Source: Eutypa lata (Eukaryota; Ascomycota; Sordariomycetes; Xylariales; Diatrypaceae). Taken from it: DNA of 64,000 nucleotides. The notes below the pieces were generated by a model, which saw only the letters and a program-made list of their open reading frames with translations, ran no database searches and had not been told where the DNA came from. The translations under genes were made by a program, and so were the position numbers. The DNA lies in contig JAKULF010000007.1 of the NCBI GenBank assembly GCA_022661535.1, positions 1,488,001 through 1,552,000 of the forward strand, written 5' to 3'. Below, piece after piece: positions 1 to 11,560 of this stretch. Numbering within the stretch: position 1 is the first letter of the stretch; the number at the start of each line of letters is the position of its first letter.

Positions 1-1116
1 GCGCCAACGTTCGGGTAGGTATTCGAGTTTGTGTGGAAGTGCTTGGGATCGTAGCTAACCACACTCATCTTAAAGCGGTAATCGCGTAGGGCCTGGTTAT
101 AAGAACGGTTGCTATTGAAGATTTGCAGGAAGGCGAGGCGGCCACGCTCGTCGTCGCGAATTCGGAGTGGGAGGATATAGCACCGGCAAATCTTGGATCG
201 GTCGCCAACGGAACGCGTTATGGTGAAGCCGTATTCGATCTTCTTCTTCCTAAATGCTTGTCCAACAGCACGGACGTGTTGTCCAACTTCGTCGTAGTCT
301 ATAGATGAAAGTGGGCAAAAAATCAGTCAGCGGCTTCAAAAAAGAACGGGGTACAGGTAACGCAGAACGGGGAACGGGGAACGGGGTAGCATTAGATAAT
401 AAATAAGGTGGATCGCCGATCACATTGAGGCTGAGACACCAACGACGAGTTCATATCCAAATTTAGCTTTGGGATTAGGCAGATGAACGTGATGTGGGGT
501 CAACCTGAAGAGTCACAACGCCGAGTCCCGATACAAGCATAACTTCGACAACAGAATATAATGCCTTTATTATATATGATACAATCCTGGGACAGAGAAT
601 AAAGTGCGAAGACAAAAAAGAAATTAGGCAACTCACCTGGACCCTTTTCAAGAGCTGGCGTAACCTCTATCGCGTACGTCCAAGGGTCATGAACTTCGTG
701 GACTTGATGATGGACTTGATGGACTTCGGGTTGCGATACTTGCTGGGGAACTGTGTATATTTATATATTAATTATCTCCAGTCCAACATAAAATACACTT
801 GACTGATTGTTCGCCTCTCGGCGAGACTAATTGGTAGCCTATCAGGCAGCGTTGACTCACCAGACCCTCCGTTACCCACTACACCATGCTGATGCTGCTG
901 CTGCTGCATTGCATAGTCATGTGGCACAGCTTCCCCGGCTAGTTGCAAGGGGTACTGTTGGAATGATGACTCGGCTCTGACCTCGGTGCTAAATGGCACC
1001 TGGTAACCAGTTGCCTCGTTGTACCCCGGGATATGGTGGAAGTCTGAGACGGGGATTGGGTATTCGCCCATCATCTCCATACTCATGTTCCAATCGGGGC
1101 CAAGGTATCCATCCAT
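1..1116 (-). CDS. Unrecognised protein, 3' part cut by window edge
   Basis: I do not recognise this protein. Three exons join in frame: 1116-861, 750-637 and 298-1 (continuing off the window), with introns 751-860 (GTGAGT...CACAG) and 299-636 (GTGAGT...TATAG), both in phase 1. About 222 residues are visible. The first exon begins MDGYLGPDWN and is rich in Gln and His (a CAG-type run near 893-907 on the plus strand). The second exon has a repetitive V-H-Q-V-H motif. The third is basic and ordered-looking (RKKKIEYGFTITRSVGDRSK), with two cysteines in ICRCYILPLRIRDDERG, which resembles a folded domain after a disordered leader. The start ATG at 1116 was chosen because the better-looking protein begins there. 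An upstream in-frame ATG at 1167 is possible. The 338-bp second intron is long for this window. Confidence 0.6.
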
Positions 1117-2845
1117 GATGGGCAGGTTATGTTCTCGGGGCAGATAGTTGATGAAAAACAAAGTCAACTAAGATCTGCAATGGTGGAGGTATGTGTTGCT
1201 TTAGAATCAACAAAGGAGAGTTGTAGAGTTGGTCTAGGTATGGCAAATAGCAGACGGGTTGCAAGATGAAATAGCAGAAAGGCGAGATGATGCAAATTGT
1301 GTTGTCCACCTAAGTAGTCCATATGGTTGAGAGTAAAAAACTTTGGTGGCAGGAAATGAACAATGTATGTACACATTGTACATATCTGAGGGGTATGGGG
1401 AAATGGGCCTGGCATTTTTTCCGGTTGCTGGAGCGTCAGGAAATTAAACCAGTTTATAGGGTAGCCATATGTTCTTTGCTGGTTTTCAGGCTGGCAAGGC
1501 GGAATAAACAGTAATGCTCCAGGCATTTCCATTATTCCACCACCATTGTAGGGAATAACATTGAAATAACCTTGAACCTTGGTCTGTTCGCAAAGCACTT
1601 CTTGCATGCTTCGTCGTTGGATAGCCTCGAGTCTTGCATCTGCAGGTGTATTCGAGTTTGAGTCGAACCAAAAATAAGTGCGAGACAACTCTATTTCCAG
1701 AAGCATCTTGCATGACACCAGACAATGATCCAGAATTTTTCCAGAAGGGCTTCAGGTTAGGTGAAGAACATGGAGGAAAAGAGTCCTTGCCGCCTCAGAC
1801 AACCTTTTTGATGGCTCTTTATAGTCCTATGCGGTCCACAACCCTGGCCTGTTCCTAGATGTGGGAAGCCTGCCCTCACCATAGACCATCTGCACTTCCT
1901 TGTCGAGAACTCTTTATACTCTTGTCTTGTCGGCGACCTGATTTGTTTCTGTTTTTGAATACCCTCTATGCTTCGTTCCAGTTGACGATCGTATGAGTCC
2001 TTACACTGTTAGCCATTTCCTTAAGGGATGTCCTTCATGCTTTATACTTTTGACTTACCTTGTCCTTAATCTTCTATTTCCCTCCAGGGTCAATAGTCCC
2101 CCTTCTTCCTGTTATTCAGTTGTCTCCCTTTTCTTTTTTGCTTTTTTTCTTCTCCTGTCTTGGTACCTGAATATTTGTCATTCATTTCACTAGCCTATTA
2201 ATACCCATATCTTCCTAGAAATTACTCCTTTGTCCCCATCCTCTCGAATAAAACAGTAAGAGGTCATCCAAGAGAGTTGAACAGGTTTAGCACATCCATG
2301 GGCCATCAGCAAGATAGCTAGAGATGGATTGTAGGCCGAGGGTGACTTGAAGGTGGTTCCACTCCACAAAAGGGGGCAGCAGGCAGGGGTGGTGGGTGAA
2401 AACTGCACTGGTCCATGATGAAACAAATTAGGACACTCACTGTACTGTGAAGTTAAGTTAAGGACACTATTGGCGCCTGGTAGGACTGTGTTGTAAAATC
2501 TGGTATATATAACTTACTGGATTTGGTTACTAATTGTTGACCTTTAGGACCATGCGCTGATATGAGCTAGGCTGCGGAAACAAGACGAGTGTATATACCA
2601 ACTTGATTGCCGACCAAGAAGAGTATATTCTGAAAAAAAGATTGCCGAGCCTTGGGGATGTATAGCTAGCGACAACCATGAAGATTATATACGGGATTAT
2701 ATACGGGCATGGTTATGGAGTTCAAGAGAGTATGTACCCATAGACGTCGGCCTCATAGTCGTCTGCCTTATGAGACTGTATATACTGAATTCGACTACCA
2801 GTATCCTAAGGAACGTCCATCAAGCTTATCAAGTTTGTTTGCAGT

Positions 2846-3205
2846 CTAGCTGAGAAAGGACGGACCGAAGTAAATTAGGTGAGTACGTACTGTCCTATAG
2901 ACAGCTAGGCACCCATTGGTGGGCACGTCAAAGGAAATAGCGTCATTGTGTATTTTGGTGCTTGCCATCATCACTCCTTGGTTGCGAAGGTCACGCTTTC
3001 GTTCGAGACCTAGTCCATATGTGTCCAGAGACCAAGAATGGTTGACCGTTAAGGGGTCCTGGGGATCGAAGGCTATTGGAAGTATTTTCCTGCCAATATT
3101 CCATAACATCAGTTGGTATCGGAATGAAAGAATATATTGGTATTTGTGGTTTCTCGGGGCTACTAATCTGGTAGCGGTCGCTAATGTGACGAATGTCTGA
3201 GAATT
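2846..3205 (-). pseudogene. Exon-like ORF, possible gene remnant
   Basis: The minus frame stays open for about 120 codons and reads like protein, for example ILPIAFDPQDPLTVNHSWSL and GVMMASTKIHNDAISFDVP. It is preceded by a possible acceptor (TTCTCAG near 3200) and contains a donor-like GTACGT near 2892. Downstream on the same strand, near 2705-2780, is a short coding-looking piece (SHKADDYEADVYGYILS then stop). No start exon with a clear beginning was found and I do not recognise the family. It could be the remains of a multi-exon gene or chance. Confidence 0.22.
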
Positions 3206-4513
3206 GATAGGAAACTCTCCACGTTAAGCAAATAGTCTCGGTCCCCAAACTAAACTGGGATTTTGTCAAGATGGTAAGTTCAGGTGGTTTCAGTTACCGA
3301 GGTAGTATTTCGATAGCTCCGAAAGCTCGTGGCTGTGTTGGAATAGAGATAATGGAACCCTTCTCTGGAATCATAGCTACAGCAAGGATTGTGTTGTAGA
3401 TATGATTCCAGCATTTTTCCAACTTAAAGCTCCAATGTGATGTAGAGGAGTGTGATGGAGGAGACAGAAATACAAGATTGACATAAAAGAGTAGAACATA
3501 AACTGTTAGTAGTCACTTGAGTTGGAACAAGCTGATTTGAATTAGATGTCACAGTAGAACTCAGTATCTAACCTTTAAATAGGTAGATTGCATGGAATAT
3601 ATTTAGTGGCTAAGACATAATGTGATCGACGATAATAGGAAGGGGCTCCTGATTAGACTAGATTTGTGTAAGTAAATATACTAGCGTCACAAATAAATCA
3701 AAAGAGCGTATTGTCACATGTCAAGTATTAATAAGGCAGCATAGTGATTCTGTTTGTTCGAAGCAGTTGCCTCAGGTTGTCAAGACTCAAGTTATTTAAT
3801 GTCTAGTCCCACCGTCTCCTAATGCCCCAGGTTCTAATATTCAATGCAAACCACCAACGTGATCATAACAAGGAATATATAGAACATTCTGACCCTTGAT
3901 TCTTTCTTAGGCGCCCATTGAATCCGGCTTGGTCGCAACACCATACCTAACTTAATAATCAAGATAGCAGATATGATATTAATATAGATATACAATAACT
4001 ATGTACAATAATAGTGATACTTGATTTGCCACCCCATCAATATTGAACGACCTAGAAAAACTAAACTCTCCGGTGTTTGTTGTAATTATCTGTATAGGTA
4101 CTAGCAAAGCGGGTAGGTGGTGCTGTTCTCTCCACCAACTTGCATGTAAGTAACCCGGAATAGATCTCGGGATGGGGCCGAATATTCAATTTACTACGTA
4201 GCCTTTCCGGGGAATAAACCGTAATACCGTAAACTGCTGTTGGGTATTAGCCCGTGACAGAGAAATTCCACCTATTCCCAGAGAGCAGGCCCACTTAAAC
4301 CCCTCTTCACCCAACGATGACTTGATAAGATGTTCCCCGGATTCTTGGCGGCTCCAATGACCCTTAGATAACCACCTGGGTAAGTTAGGTAGGTAATATC
4401 GTTACATCGATGCCATAATGGCCAAGAAAACATGACTATCCTGCTCTAGCATAACTAAGTCTCCAGCTTTCTTCTCGCCGTGTATTGGTCCGAGTCTACT
4501 CGTCAAGATGTGG

Positions 4514-4521
4514 TATATAAA
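4514..4521 (+). promoter_or_regulatory. TATA box of the GH43 gene
   Basis: TATATAAA lies 92 bp upstream of the chosen ATG at 4613, a suitable distance for a fungal core promoter with a short leader. Confidence 0.5.
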
Positions 4522-4612
4522 CTTCGTCACCCACGCAGCCCCCCCCCTTCCAGACTCTTCGGCCTGTGGGCGTCCAGGTCGTAAGGTCATATTTTTCGTC
4601 AAGTAACAACAA

Positions 4613-6481
4613 ATGGCATATTTGCGTTCGAGTTGGCTACTCCGGCTACTCCTGCTTTGTGGGACGGCATTGGCCATCAAGAATCCTATCCTACCAGGGT
4701 GTGTACTAGCACTTTGAGCAGTCCCCCTTCGCTTTTGATCTGATCTATTAACTCGATGAATCCAGGTTCAATCCGGACCCCTCCATCCTCCGAGTAGAAG
4801 ACGAATACTTCATCGCCACATCTACCTTCACGGTCTTCCCGGGGATCCCCATATACAAGTCGAAGGACTTGGCGAATTGGGAGTTAGTATCCCATGCGCT
4901 CAACGATCCCGCCAAGGTACAGCTCTATGGGATATCAACAGGAAACGGTCAGTTCTCTCCTGGTAGTAATCAAAAGTAGCCAACCTAGTTCTAAAAGGCA
5001 TCACAGGGGTATGGGCGCCCTCGCTCTCCTACATCGACGGGCTATTCTACGTCACGTCGATGACCATGCTGGGAAGTGATCCCAGCACCCGCACCTGGCC
5101 CAGGGTATGGTGGGTGTCGTCCCCGGATCTCGTGCACTGGTCGGACGTCGTCTGGGGGGAGCCCTTCGGCATCGACCCGCACCTATTCCGGGACGCGGCG
5201 GCGAGGAGCAACAAGACGTACCTGACGCTCATGTCGCCCAACAACAACTACGACCGGCTCTGGGGCATCAGCCAGTGCGAGGTGGACCTGCAGAGCGGGA
5301 AGTGCGGCGGGGTGTTCCGAAGCCTGTGGAACGGCACGCTGCCGCAGGACAACTCGACGCGGCCCGAGGGGCCGAAGCTGTTCCACAAAGACGACTACTA
5401 CTACCTGGTTCTCGCGGAAGGCGGCACGAGCAGCGGTCATCGGGTCACGATTGGACGGTCGAAGTCGCCGGAGGGGCCTTGGGACGCTGCGCCGAACAAC
5501 CCGCTGATCTACAATGGTGCCGATCCGAACCTCACGGTTCAATCTACGGGCCACGCGACGTTTGTCGACACGCCGGGGGGCGATTGGTATGCCACGATGC
5601 TCGCGAGACGCAATGTAGATACTTGGTCACCTCTGGGGCGAGAGACCTTTCTCGTTTCTATAAAGTGGGAAGACGGGTGGCCTATTCTGAACGATGGCAA
5701 CCCATTGCTCCTTAGCCAGAGCATCGGGACAGCACCGGATCAGGAGCGGCCGCCACCGCCATTCGTAGACAATTTCGACGGAACCGACCTCGATTTAGGG
5801 TGGTACCAATTACGAACCCCCTACACTACAAATTACAAGCTAGTCTCCTCGACGAATGCCAGCGACAGCGACAGCGACAGTGCCAGCGAATCAGGCGTCA
5901 TCCTCCTACCGAACGTCTACACCCTCGGAGACCGGGACACGCCCGCAGCCCTAATCAGGAAGCAGACCTCGCTCAACATGACCTTCTCGGCAACCCTCCT
6001 ACCCACCGCCAGCGGCTTCGGCCCACGGCAGTCCATCGGCATCTCGGCATATATTAACGACCACACGCATCAGGACATCGGGTTGCGGGGGTGCGCGAAC
6101 GCCACGGGTCTGTGTCTGTACATGGATTTCGAACGGAACTCGCCTCGGCCGCAGGATCCGCCCGAGGAGACGACCGAGTGGGCGCTCAACGCAACGTCCA
6201 TCCCCGAGGGGCTGACGTTGCATATTCGAGCCCAGCCGCTGACGTACAAGCTGGGGTATTCTTTGGGAGGGGGAGACGATGAGAACCCCACCTGGATGAC
6301 GGAGTTCTCCTCGCAGTGGTTGACGGAGGCGCCAAGCGGGTTTAGTGTCTTTGAGGGCGCCATGTTGGTCCTTTTTGCTAGTGGAAATGGGGACCCTTGG
6401 CCATTCGATGCGCCTGAGGTTGGGTTTAGCCGGGTCAGAGAGGTTTACTACGAGGAAAACATTCCGGACTACATTACATAA
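4613..6481 (+). CDS. Secreted glycoside hydrolase family 43 (beta-xylosidase / arabinofuranosidase type)
   Basis: Three exons, 4613-4698, 4766-4947 and 5007-6481, join in frame to 580 residues. Residues 1-21 form a signal peptide (basic start, Leu-rich core, TALA end), so the enzyme is exported. The GH43 five-bladed propeller follows, with the family's three acidic residues in their usual contexts: Asp33 in PGFNPDPS (base), Asp146 in FGIDPHLF (pKa modulator) and Glu210 in RPEGPKLF (acid). GVWAPSLSY at 90-98 is a further family signature. A C-terminal beta-sandwich (about 355-580) matches the beta-xylosidase C-terminal domain. By family it removes xylose or arabinose from plant polysaccharides; the exact substrate cannot be read from sequence. 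A short Asp-Ser repeat, encoded by GACAGC repeats near 5865-5885, links the two domains. The next gene runs the same way but is 474 bp downstream. Confidence 0.93.
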
Positions 6482-6955
6482 GGCATTACTATTAGATCAC
6501 AAAGAGAGGCCTTTCATGCTGCTCCAGATTGCTGTGAGCGCGATGTAAGGCTAGGTACTAATCAGGTCCAATTCAGTTGCATTGAACCTCAATGTGTTTT
6601 CTTGTGCGAATCCCATTTTTGAGACAATGCCTTGTTTAACAAAACAGGTTCACGCGTATTTAAAAAAGCAACTAAGAAGCAGCGAAAAGAAAAAAATTCC
6701 CAAAACCAAACGACATAGCATCCGTGTGCAGGTACTGTTACGAACAAAGGTCGTGTCCCGATGAACCGTCTCATTATTCTCAAAAGCCCGAGTCCATATA
6801 TGGAGAGCCCGGTCTCCCTTGTTCTCTCTCAGAAGCCAAATCACTACCTCTAGGTAGGCCCACAGCAACAAAAAAATCTTACGTTCTAAGTAATTATCTA
6901 TTCGCTCACACTTGCAAAACACGCATATAATATCTGTAGCCACAATCTTCCAAAA
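6482..6955. other. Spacer between GH43 and the small membrane gene
   Basis: A 474-bp stretch holding the GH43 3' untranslated region and presumably the promoter of the next gene. I see no other element in it. Confidence 0.5.
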
Positions 6956-7297
6956 ATGCTTCCAGAACTCATAATACAGGCGATATTATTCGTCCTGTAT
7001 ATGTGTGCCACGGTTGCAAGCGGGTTCCTAGCGCTGGCCGTAATGGCATCTTACACCATCGTCCGCAGTGTTGGCCGGTTTCTCGAGATGCTGTATCTGA
7101 AGTGGACGGACGGCATACTAATCCTCCACGGTGCGTCCCAGAAGCATCCGTATAGGTTTTTAGCAGGTTCCATCTTGTTCGTTGTGGCGCTCTTCTTGAA
7201 TGTGCGCTTCGAGGTCTTGTTCGAAAAGCGGCGAGCTACTCGATCAACCTTCTGGGCGCAGGCAGGGCAGCAGCAGAGACAGTTCGCGTCGGGTTGA
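6956..7297 (+). CDS. Small membrane protein of unknown function
   Basis: A single open frame of 113 residues with a good start context (CAAAAATGC). Residues 4-35 are a long hydrophobic stretch long enough for one or two membrane spans. A second span lies near 69-85 (FLAGSILFVVALFLNV). A basic segment (FEKRRATR) and a Gln-rich tail follow. There is no signal-peptide cleavage site of the usual form, so an integral membrane protein is more likely than a secreted one. I do not recognise the family. It sits between the GH43 gene on the same strand and the thaumatin-like gene, with which it converges. An ORF of this size could occur by chance, but its hydrophobic layout and promoter-like AT-rich upstream support it. 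Confidence 0.42.
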   Translation: MLPELIIQAILFVLYMCATVASGFLALAVMASYTIVRSVGRFLEMLYLKWTDGILILHGASQKHPYRFLAGSILFVVALFLNVRFEVLFEKRRATRSTFWAQAGQQQRQFASG

Positions 7298-7695
7298 GAG
7301 AGAAACGAGCTGTGTGCTTTTAAGTTGCGTATCATTCCGTATGATAAGGCTCCTAAGGCTTGGGGCGTTTTTCTATTTAGACTCGCTTGGTGGATCAGTC
7401 TTGCATGGGTTCTTTCCAAATCTAGTATTAACATCGAGGTACTAGTGATAGAAAGATTTAGGTGTAACAATGTCTTCATAACGAAAAGATTGATTTTTAA
7501 TATGATTACCTCTGTATATCAGTGAGATGTACTATTCTCATCTTGTTGCCATTGAGTGCATATAGCCATATTATGTTTTCCCCCCTTAATCTAGCTGTTA
7601 TATATATCCCTAGTTAGCAACATTTATCTGCTCCGAAATCAGTCGTGAAAAAAATGGCAACTGCCCATCCGATCCCCTACTTCTTTCATTCACAC
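7298..7695. other. Convergent intergenic region
   Basis: A 398-bp AT-rich gap between two convergent genes, expected to hold both 3' untranslated regions. Nothing else is seen. Confidence 0.5.
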
Positions 7696-8532
7696 CTACG
7701 GCCTCCCGGCAGCCCACCACGTCGCAAACCGACCATTAGTAGAAGCGATGACGGGGTTCCCATGATAATCGTCAACATAAGCATGGTCAGGGCCGACCCG
7801 CCTGAGCTCCCAGTCTCTCACGGCCGGATTGATTGTGCGATCCCAGTTAGTAGTCTCCCTCAGGACCACAGTACCCGAGTCCTTCCTCGCGTAAGCCTCC
7901 GGCGGGGCGCCCTCAAGGATCGAGTGAGAGAACCCCTTCCAGGCACCACTGCCATCCATCGCCCAGATGACAACGGCTCCATCGCAGCCGCGGATGAGGC
8001 TAAGGTCGCTCCAGGCCCAGCCTTCCCTATTAAGCGCGAGCTCGAACCAAGTAGCGAGGATCTGGGGCATCCCCCCCAAGTTCCAGGCGTCGACGCCTCT
8101 TGATACACGACCCTCGAATAGGGCCGGAAGTGACACGAACCGCGTGTCCCCTGGCTGGATCCAGATGTACTTATACGGCACCGAATCGCAGAGGTTGTGG
8201 TACACGTAGAAACCCCGGACGCCTTGGTGGGTGGCGTCGTTGGTGATGAAGATTCCCGGGGCGCCGCCCGCGGCATTATCCCCCCACGTGAACTGGGCCT
8301 GCGGGTTGCAAGTCCAGTGCTTGACGCCTCCAGTTTCGCTACTGTTGGTATTGTGGTTGCCACGGGGCAAGGCGCTGGCTGGGTAGCTCTTGAACGAAGA
8401 TGTGTCCGTCGACATGATGGCTTTGATGTCTGGGAAGTCGTGATGATCCTGATGGACCGGTCGTGGTGGGTTCAAAGCAAGAGCACTAGCGAAGGCCACG
8501 AGGCTGCTGAGTTTAAGGATACACTGGTACAT
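7696..8532 (-). CDS. Secreted thaumatin-like / Bys1-like protein (tentative)
   Basis: Intronless, 278 residues from the ATG at 8532. That start gives a clear signal peptide (residues 1-20, hydrophobic core ending SALA), while the longer upstream frame adds an implausible leader. A variable linker precedes a compact domain from about residue 75. The domain runs through WTCNPQAQFTWGDNA, an extended beta-rich centre, FEGRVSRGVDAWNLGG, and WFELALNREGWAWSDLSLI followed by a conserved-looking GCDGAVVI. This order (GR.S.G, then a TxxEF-like strand, then a D-V/L-S-L strand) resembles thaumatin-like and Bys1-like fungal secreted proteins. The match is by pattern only, so the family call is an inference. 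An apoplastic role, as an effector or cell-wall-interacting protein, is possible. A TATAAA box lies 175 bp upstream. Confidence 0.6.
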   Translation of the reverse strand: MYQCILKLSSLVAFASALALNPPRPVHQDHHDFPDIKAIMSTDTSSFKSYPASALPRGNHNTNSSETGGVKHWTCNPQAQFTWGDNAAGGAPGIFITNDATHQGVRGFYVYHNLCDSVPYKYIWIQPGDTRFVSLPALFEGRVSRGVDAWNLGGMPQILATWFELALNREGWAWSDLSLIRGCDGAVVIWAMDGSGAWKGFSHSILEGAPPEAYARKDSGTVVLRETTNWDRTINPAVRDWELRRVGPDHAYVDDYHGNPVIASTNGRFATWWAAGRP

Positions 8533-8706
8533 GTTGTCTGAGTATATAGGATCGTACAGTATACAGTGAAGGCAGTGTTGAAGGTAATAATGGATTAAGA
8601 TAAAGATATTGGTGAAGCGAAACTCGTCTCTCAGGAATCGGTGCTGAAGGGATTTCTGGGCTAACAAGAATAAGAACAAACGATATTATCTCTGCGGACA
8701 GAGGGC

Positions 8707-8712
8707 TTTATA
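8707..8712 (-). promoter_or_regulatory. TATA box of the thaumatin-like gene
   Basis: TATAAA on the minus strand, 175 bp upstream of the ATG at 8532. This implies a leader of roughly 150 nt and supports the shorter start over the in-frame ATG at 8679. Confidence 0.45.
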
Positions 8713-10213
8713 GTCGATACAGTGCGTATGAATCCATTACGGTACACCAATTATACCATAACTTGTACTCGAGGGTTCGACAGGAGGGTTGCGTATTCAC
8801 TTAGGTAGATGTTCCACGTAATTAGCAGGTTTACATCGTGATGCAGCAGCTTAGATACTTCGTTGTAAGGGCACAGATTACATACCTCTTATGTTATTTG
8901 AAGGTCAGGTGGATCCAGAGAGTTGTACGAAATGAAGCAGAATACATGGATCTTACCTAACTTAGGTACATATGTAGATATGCGCCGAGTCTACGTTTGG
9001 AAGGTCCATACCGAGACCATAATGATGATATCTGGGAAGGCGCGAAACGTTCCCACCAAACACGGTAACTACATACCTAGGTACCTAGGTAGGTGCTTCA
9101 ACACAGGGCATAATCATCTGAACTATTCGTCTGATTGTCTAGTTGTCTATAGACTCTGGGAGTTGATATCTCAATGTTGGTATAGGCCCTTACCTATGTG
9201 TCTAGCTTAATGCTCGATGTCTGTACATAACATCGTCCAAAGCACAAGATAACTTCGGCGCTTATGTGACCAAACAAACTACACTCGCACAGCAGTTTTA
9301 CTACCTACCGCATCCCGTTCAGCCCTACTACCACACACCTATCACAACATCGCACATATCACATTTATCACACTCTCAAACGTCATACACAGTAGTGAAA
9401 AATAATATATTTCCTCATATGACAATTCTAGAATCGGGTGTCTACTTCCCTACGAATTTTGAATTTGTCGTAACTTCGATCATGTGCCTTTTTATGATGG
9501 ATGCTGTTTGAATAGGAGAAGCCGATTCTCACAGCTCTAACCAAATTTATCAGGACACTTACTGAATTAGGACTTCGTTATTATCTTCTTCATCTAATCA
9601 CAAATTATAGGATGCTCTTATAAAAGGGGCTCTGTTCGTCTTGTTAAAAGTTCCACGAAGAATTTTGCCTCTCTGAGCTTATTAATATTAATAGAGACGT
9701 AACACCGAGGACACGCGTTCGTGGGTAATGGTCACCCACCAGCGTGAAAAATCAGAGGCCCGGGACCTCGAAGACGGTATTGCAGAGATCTATACTGGGC
9801 TACATTACTTGTCCTGTGTGCTGTCCTAGCCAGCCAAAAGCACAACACCGCCCACACCATCGGTATAGGTTACTCACGCTCCGCATCACCGTCGAAGTCT
9901 CCTCGTGACCATGTCAGGGAGGCTCTCCAATGTCTTGGCACAACTATCCGTAATACCCGTCTACTAACTAGGTTTGAGGCCAAATTTACGAATACTTCAA
10001 TCACTCCGCTATCTTAGAGCACTCGACGTAGAACTCCCAAGAAAATAGAATGTCGTAGAATAGCTGTGGTGGTGGTCACTGGTCGACGACGTATATGTTG
10101 ATAAATGTCCTGAGAATAGCTACATGTCTACTCGAAGATTATTCACTCGCATCTCTAGTTCGCTAACACGTTCTTGATATTACTCCTTAATGGTGTAATA
10201 CATAACTATAAAT

Positions 10214-10338
10214 GCTTCGAGCCGCCTAGGCTATGCCATAGCCACGAGCAGAACAGCAGATCTAAGACGTCATCCGAACTTCACCGCGTTGTAACCACAG
10301 CCTCTCGACACCTGTAGGACTAGGCGGCTCGTAGAAGC
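10214..10338. repeat. Imperfect terminal inverted repeat, about 125 bp element
   Basis: The left arm at 10214-10229 (GCTTCGAGCCGCCTAG) is repeated in reverse complement at 10320-10338, with two extra bases (TA) in the right arm. About 90 bp lies between the arms. This could be a small non-autonomous inverted-repeat element or an RNA-forming hairpin. No clear target-site duplication was seen. Confidence 0.5.
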
Positions 10339-10349
10339 AAGATCACATA

Positions 10350-10376
10350 GACGAACGCACCTCGTGAGCGTTCGTC
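10350..10376. repeat. Perfect 9-bp stem hairpin
   Basis: GACGAACGC at 10350-10358 pairs with GCGTTCGTC at 10368-10376 around a 9-nt loop. It starts 12 bp after the larger inverted repeat ends. Confidence 0.55.
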
Positions 10377-11530
10377 ACTATTCGTAGATTGTGTCGCCTT
10401 ATCTTTAGCTTTTTTGGGTTGGCATATCATCAATTGTACAAAAATGTTTGCCGTCTTCACTGTCTAACTAGTTCTAGACATTGCGTGAAGCCAAGTCATT
10501 TGAACTCGAGAATAATGGGGTCTTCTGCCTTGTTTTTGAGAAGCAACGTAAGGCTAAGAGGGATACAGCCTGGTCCTAAGAACCACAAGAGACCCCCCCC
10601 CCCTCTTCCCTGCCCAGTTCTAAGGGGCTGGATTTCTTGAAGTGTTGCACAACCCCAATGCTGTTAGAAAATAATTACAATACTTAGTATTATTCCCTCA
10701 GATTCTAATCTAGTCTGCTACAACAAAACAACTACTAGTAATACCTAAAGGTCACCTGTGAAAAAGAAGAGAATAGGCGAAATGTTGTTAGCCTGCTGAA
10801 CTAAGCTCAAAGAAAGATAAAAAGAAATTGTATTTTGCCGGCTGAATTGGTCCGGGGCCAAGGCAAAAGAAAGCTCAGGTGTCATCGTCTTCGTCCAAAA
10901 ATTGATGAAACAATATCTAGCAAGTTTAAGAACTACTCCAGGCCAATTATTAAGCGCAACGTTCTCGAGTTCTGAAGTTGCCTAAGAGCAACCAATATAC
11001 AAACAAACAAACAATTTTACATACGAGAGGCGCAGAGGCGCACCGCTATTACTCCAATCATACCTACTAGTCCTGTGGTTTTTGGCCCCTTAATAGTGAG
11101 GGAACAAACAATCTTCGGACGACAGATCTACGAATTTTGTAGGACCGCAATAGTTACATCCGTCATTACTCGTAGTTGGGGGATATATTTACATTTAGCG
11201 CATCTTCTTCTATTTGATTAGATATTATGGATTTAACTCTAGTAACTTAAAGGGGGGAAAAGTGTCCCAAAAAAAAGGGGGGAGGGGAGGTAACTAAGAG
11301 GGGCTCGTGCACATACACCTCGCACGTACACATGATCACATATCCAACAGCCCACATCGAATATATATATATGTATGATAATAGCCTATGTATGTAAGTA
11401 GGTATCTAAGTACTTATCTGTTCCTACTGTCTGTCATCAATCAACCTAACAATGGCAAGTCTAACACCACACCACACATGTAACGTCCAAACGTCCAAAC
11501 ATCCATCCCTCTCACCTGACACCTTAAAAA

Positions 11531-11560
11531 TGAAAATAAAAATAAAAATAAAAATAAAAA
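11531..11560. repeat. AAAAT-type simple repeat
   Basis: A run of near-perfect AAAATA units on the plus strand, in the region downstream of ATG2. Confidence 0.7.

Larger units (their letters stand above)
1117..4612. other. Gene-poor interval
   Basis: About 3.5 kb with only short ORFs. The stretch 1164-1725 on the minus strand is open in two frames but looks like the leader of the gene to its left. 2000-2200 is pyrimidine-rich. The one stretch with protein character is 2846-3205 (minus), listed separately. Nothing else is recognisable until the TATA box of the GH43 gene at 4514. Confidence 0.5.

Noticed and set aside
1164..1725. 184-codon minus-strand ORF upstream of the first gene
   Set aside because: The composition is not protein-like and it runs into the leader of the 1-1116 gene. 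No splice join to that gene was convincing.
5183..5554. Arg/Val-rich minus ORF and other ORFs inside the GH43 gene
   Set aside because: Shadow frames of a GC-rich exon with clear GH43 catalytic motifs on the plus strand.
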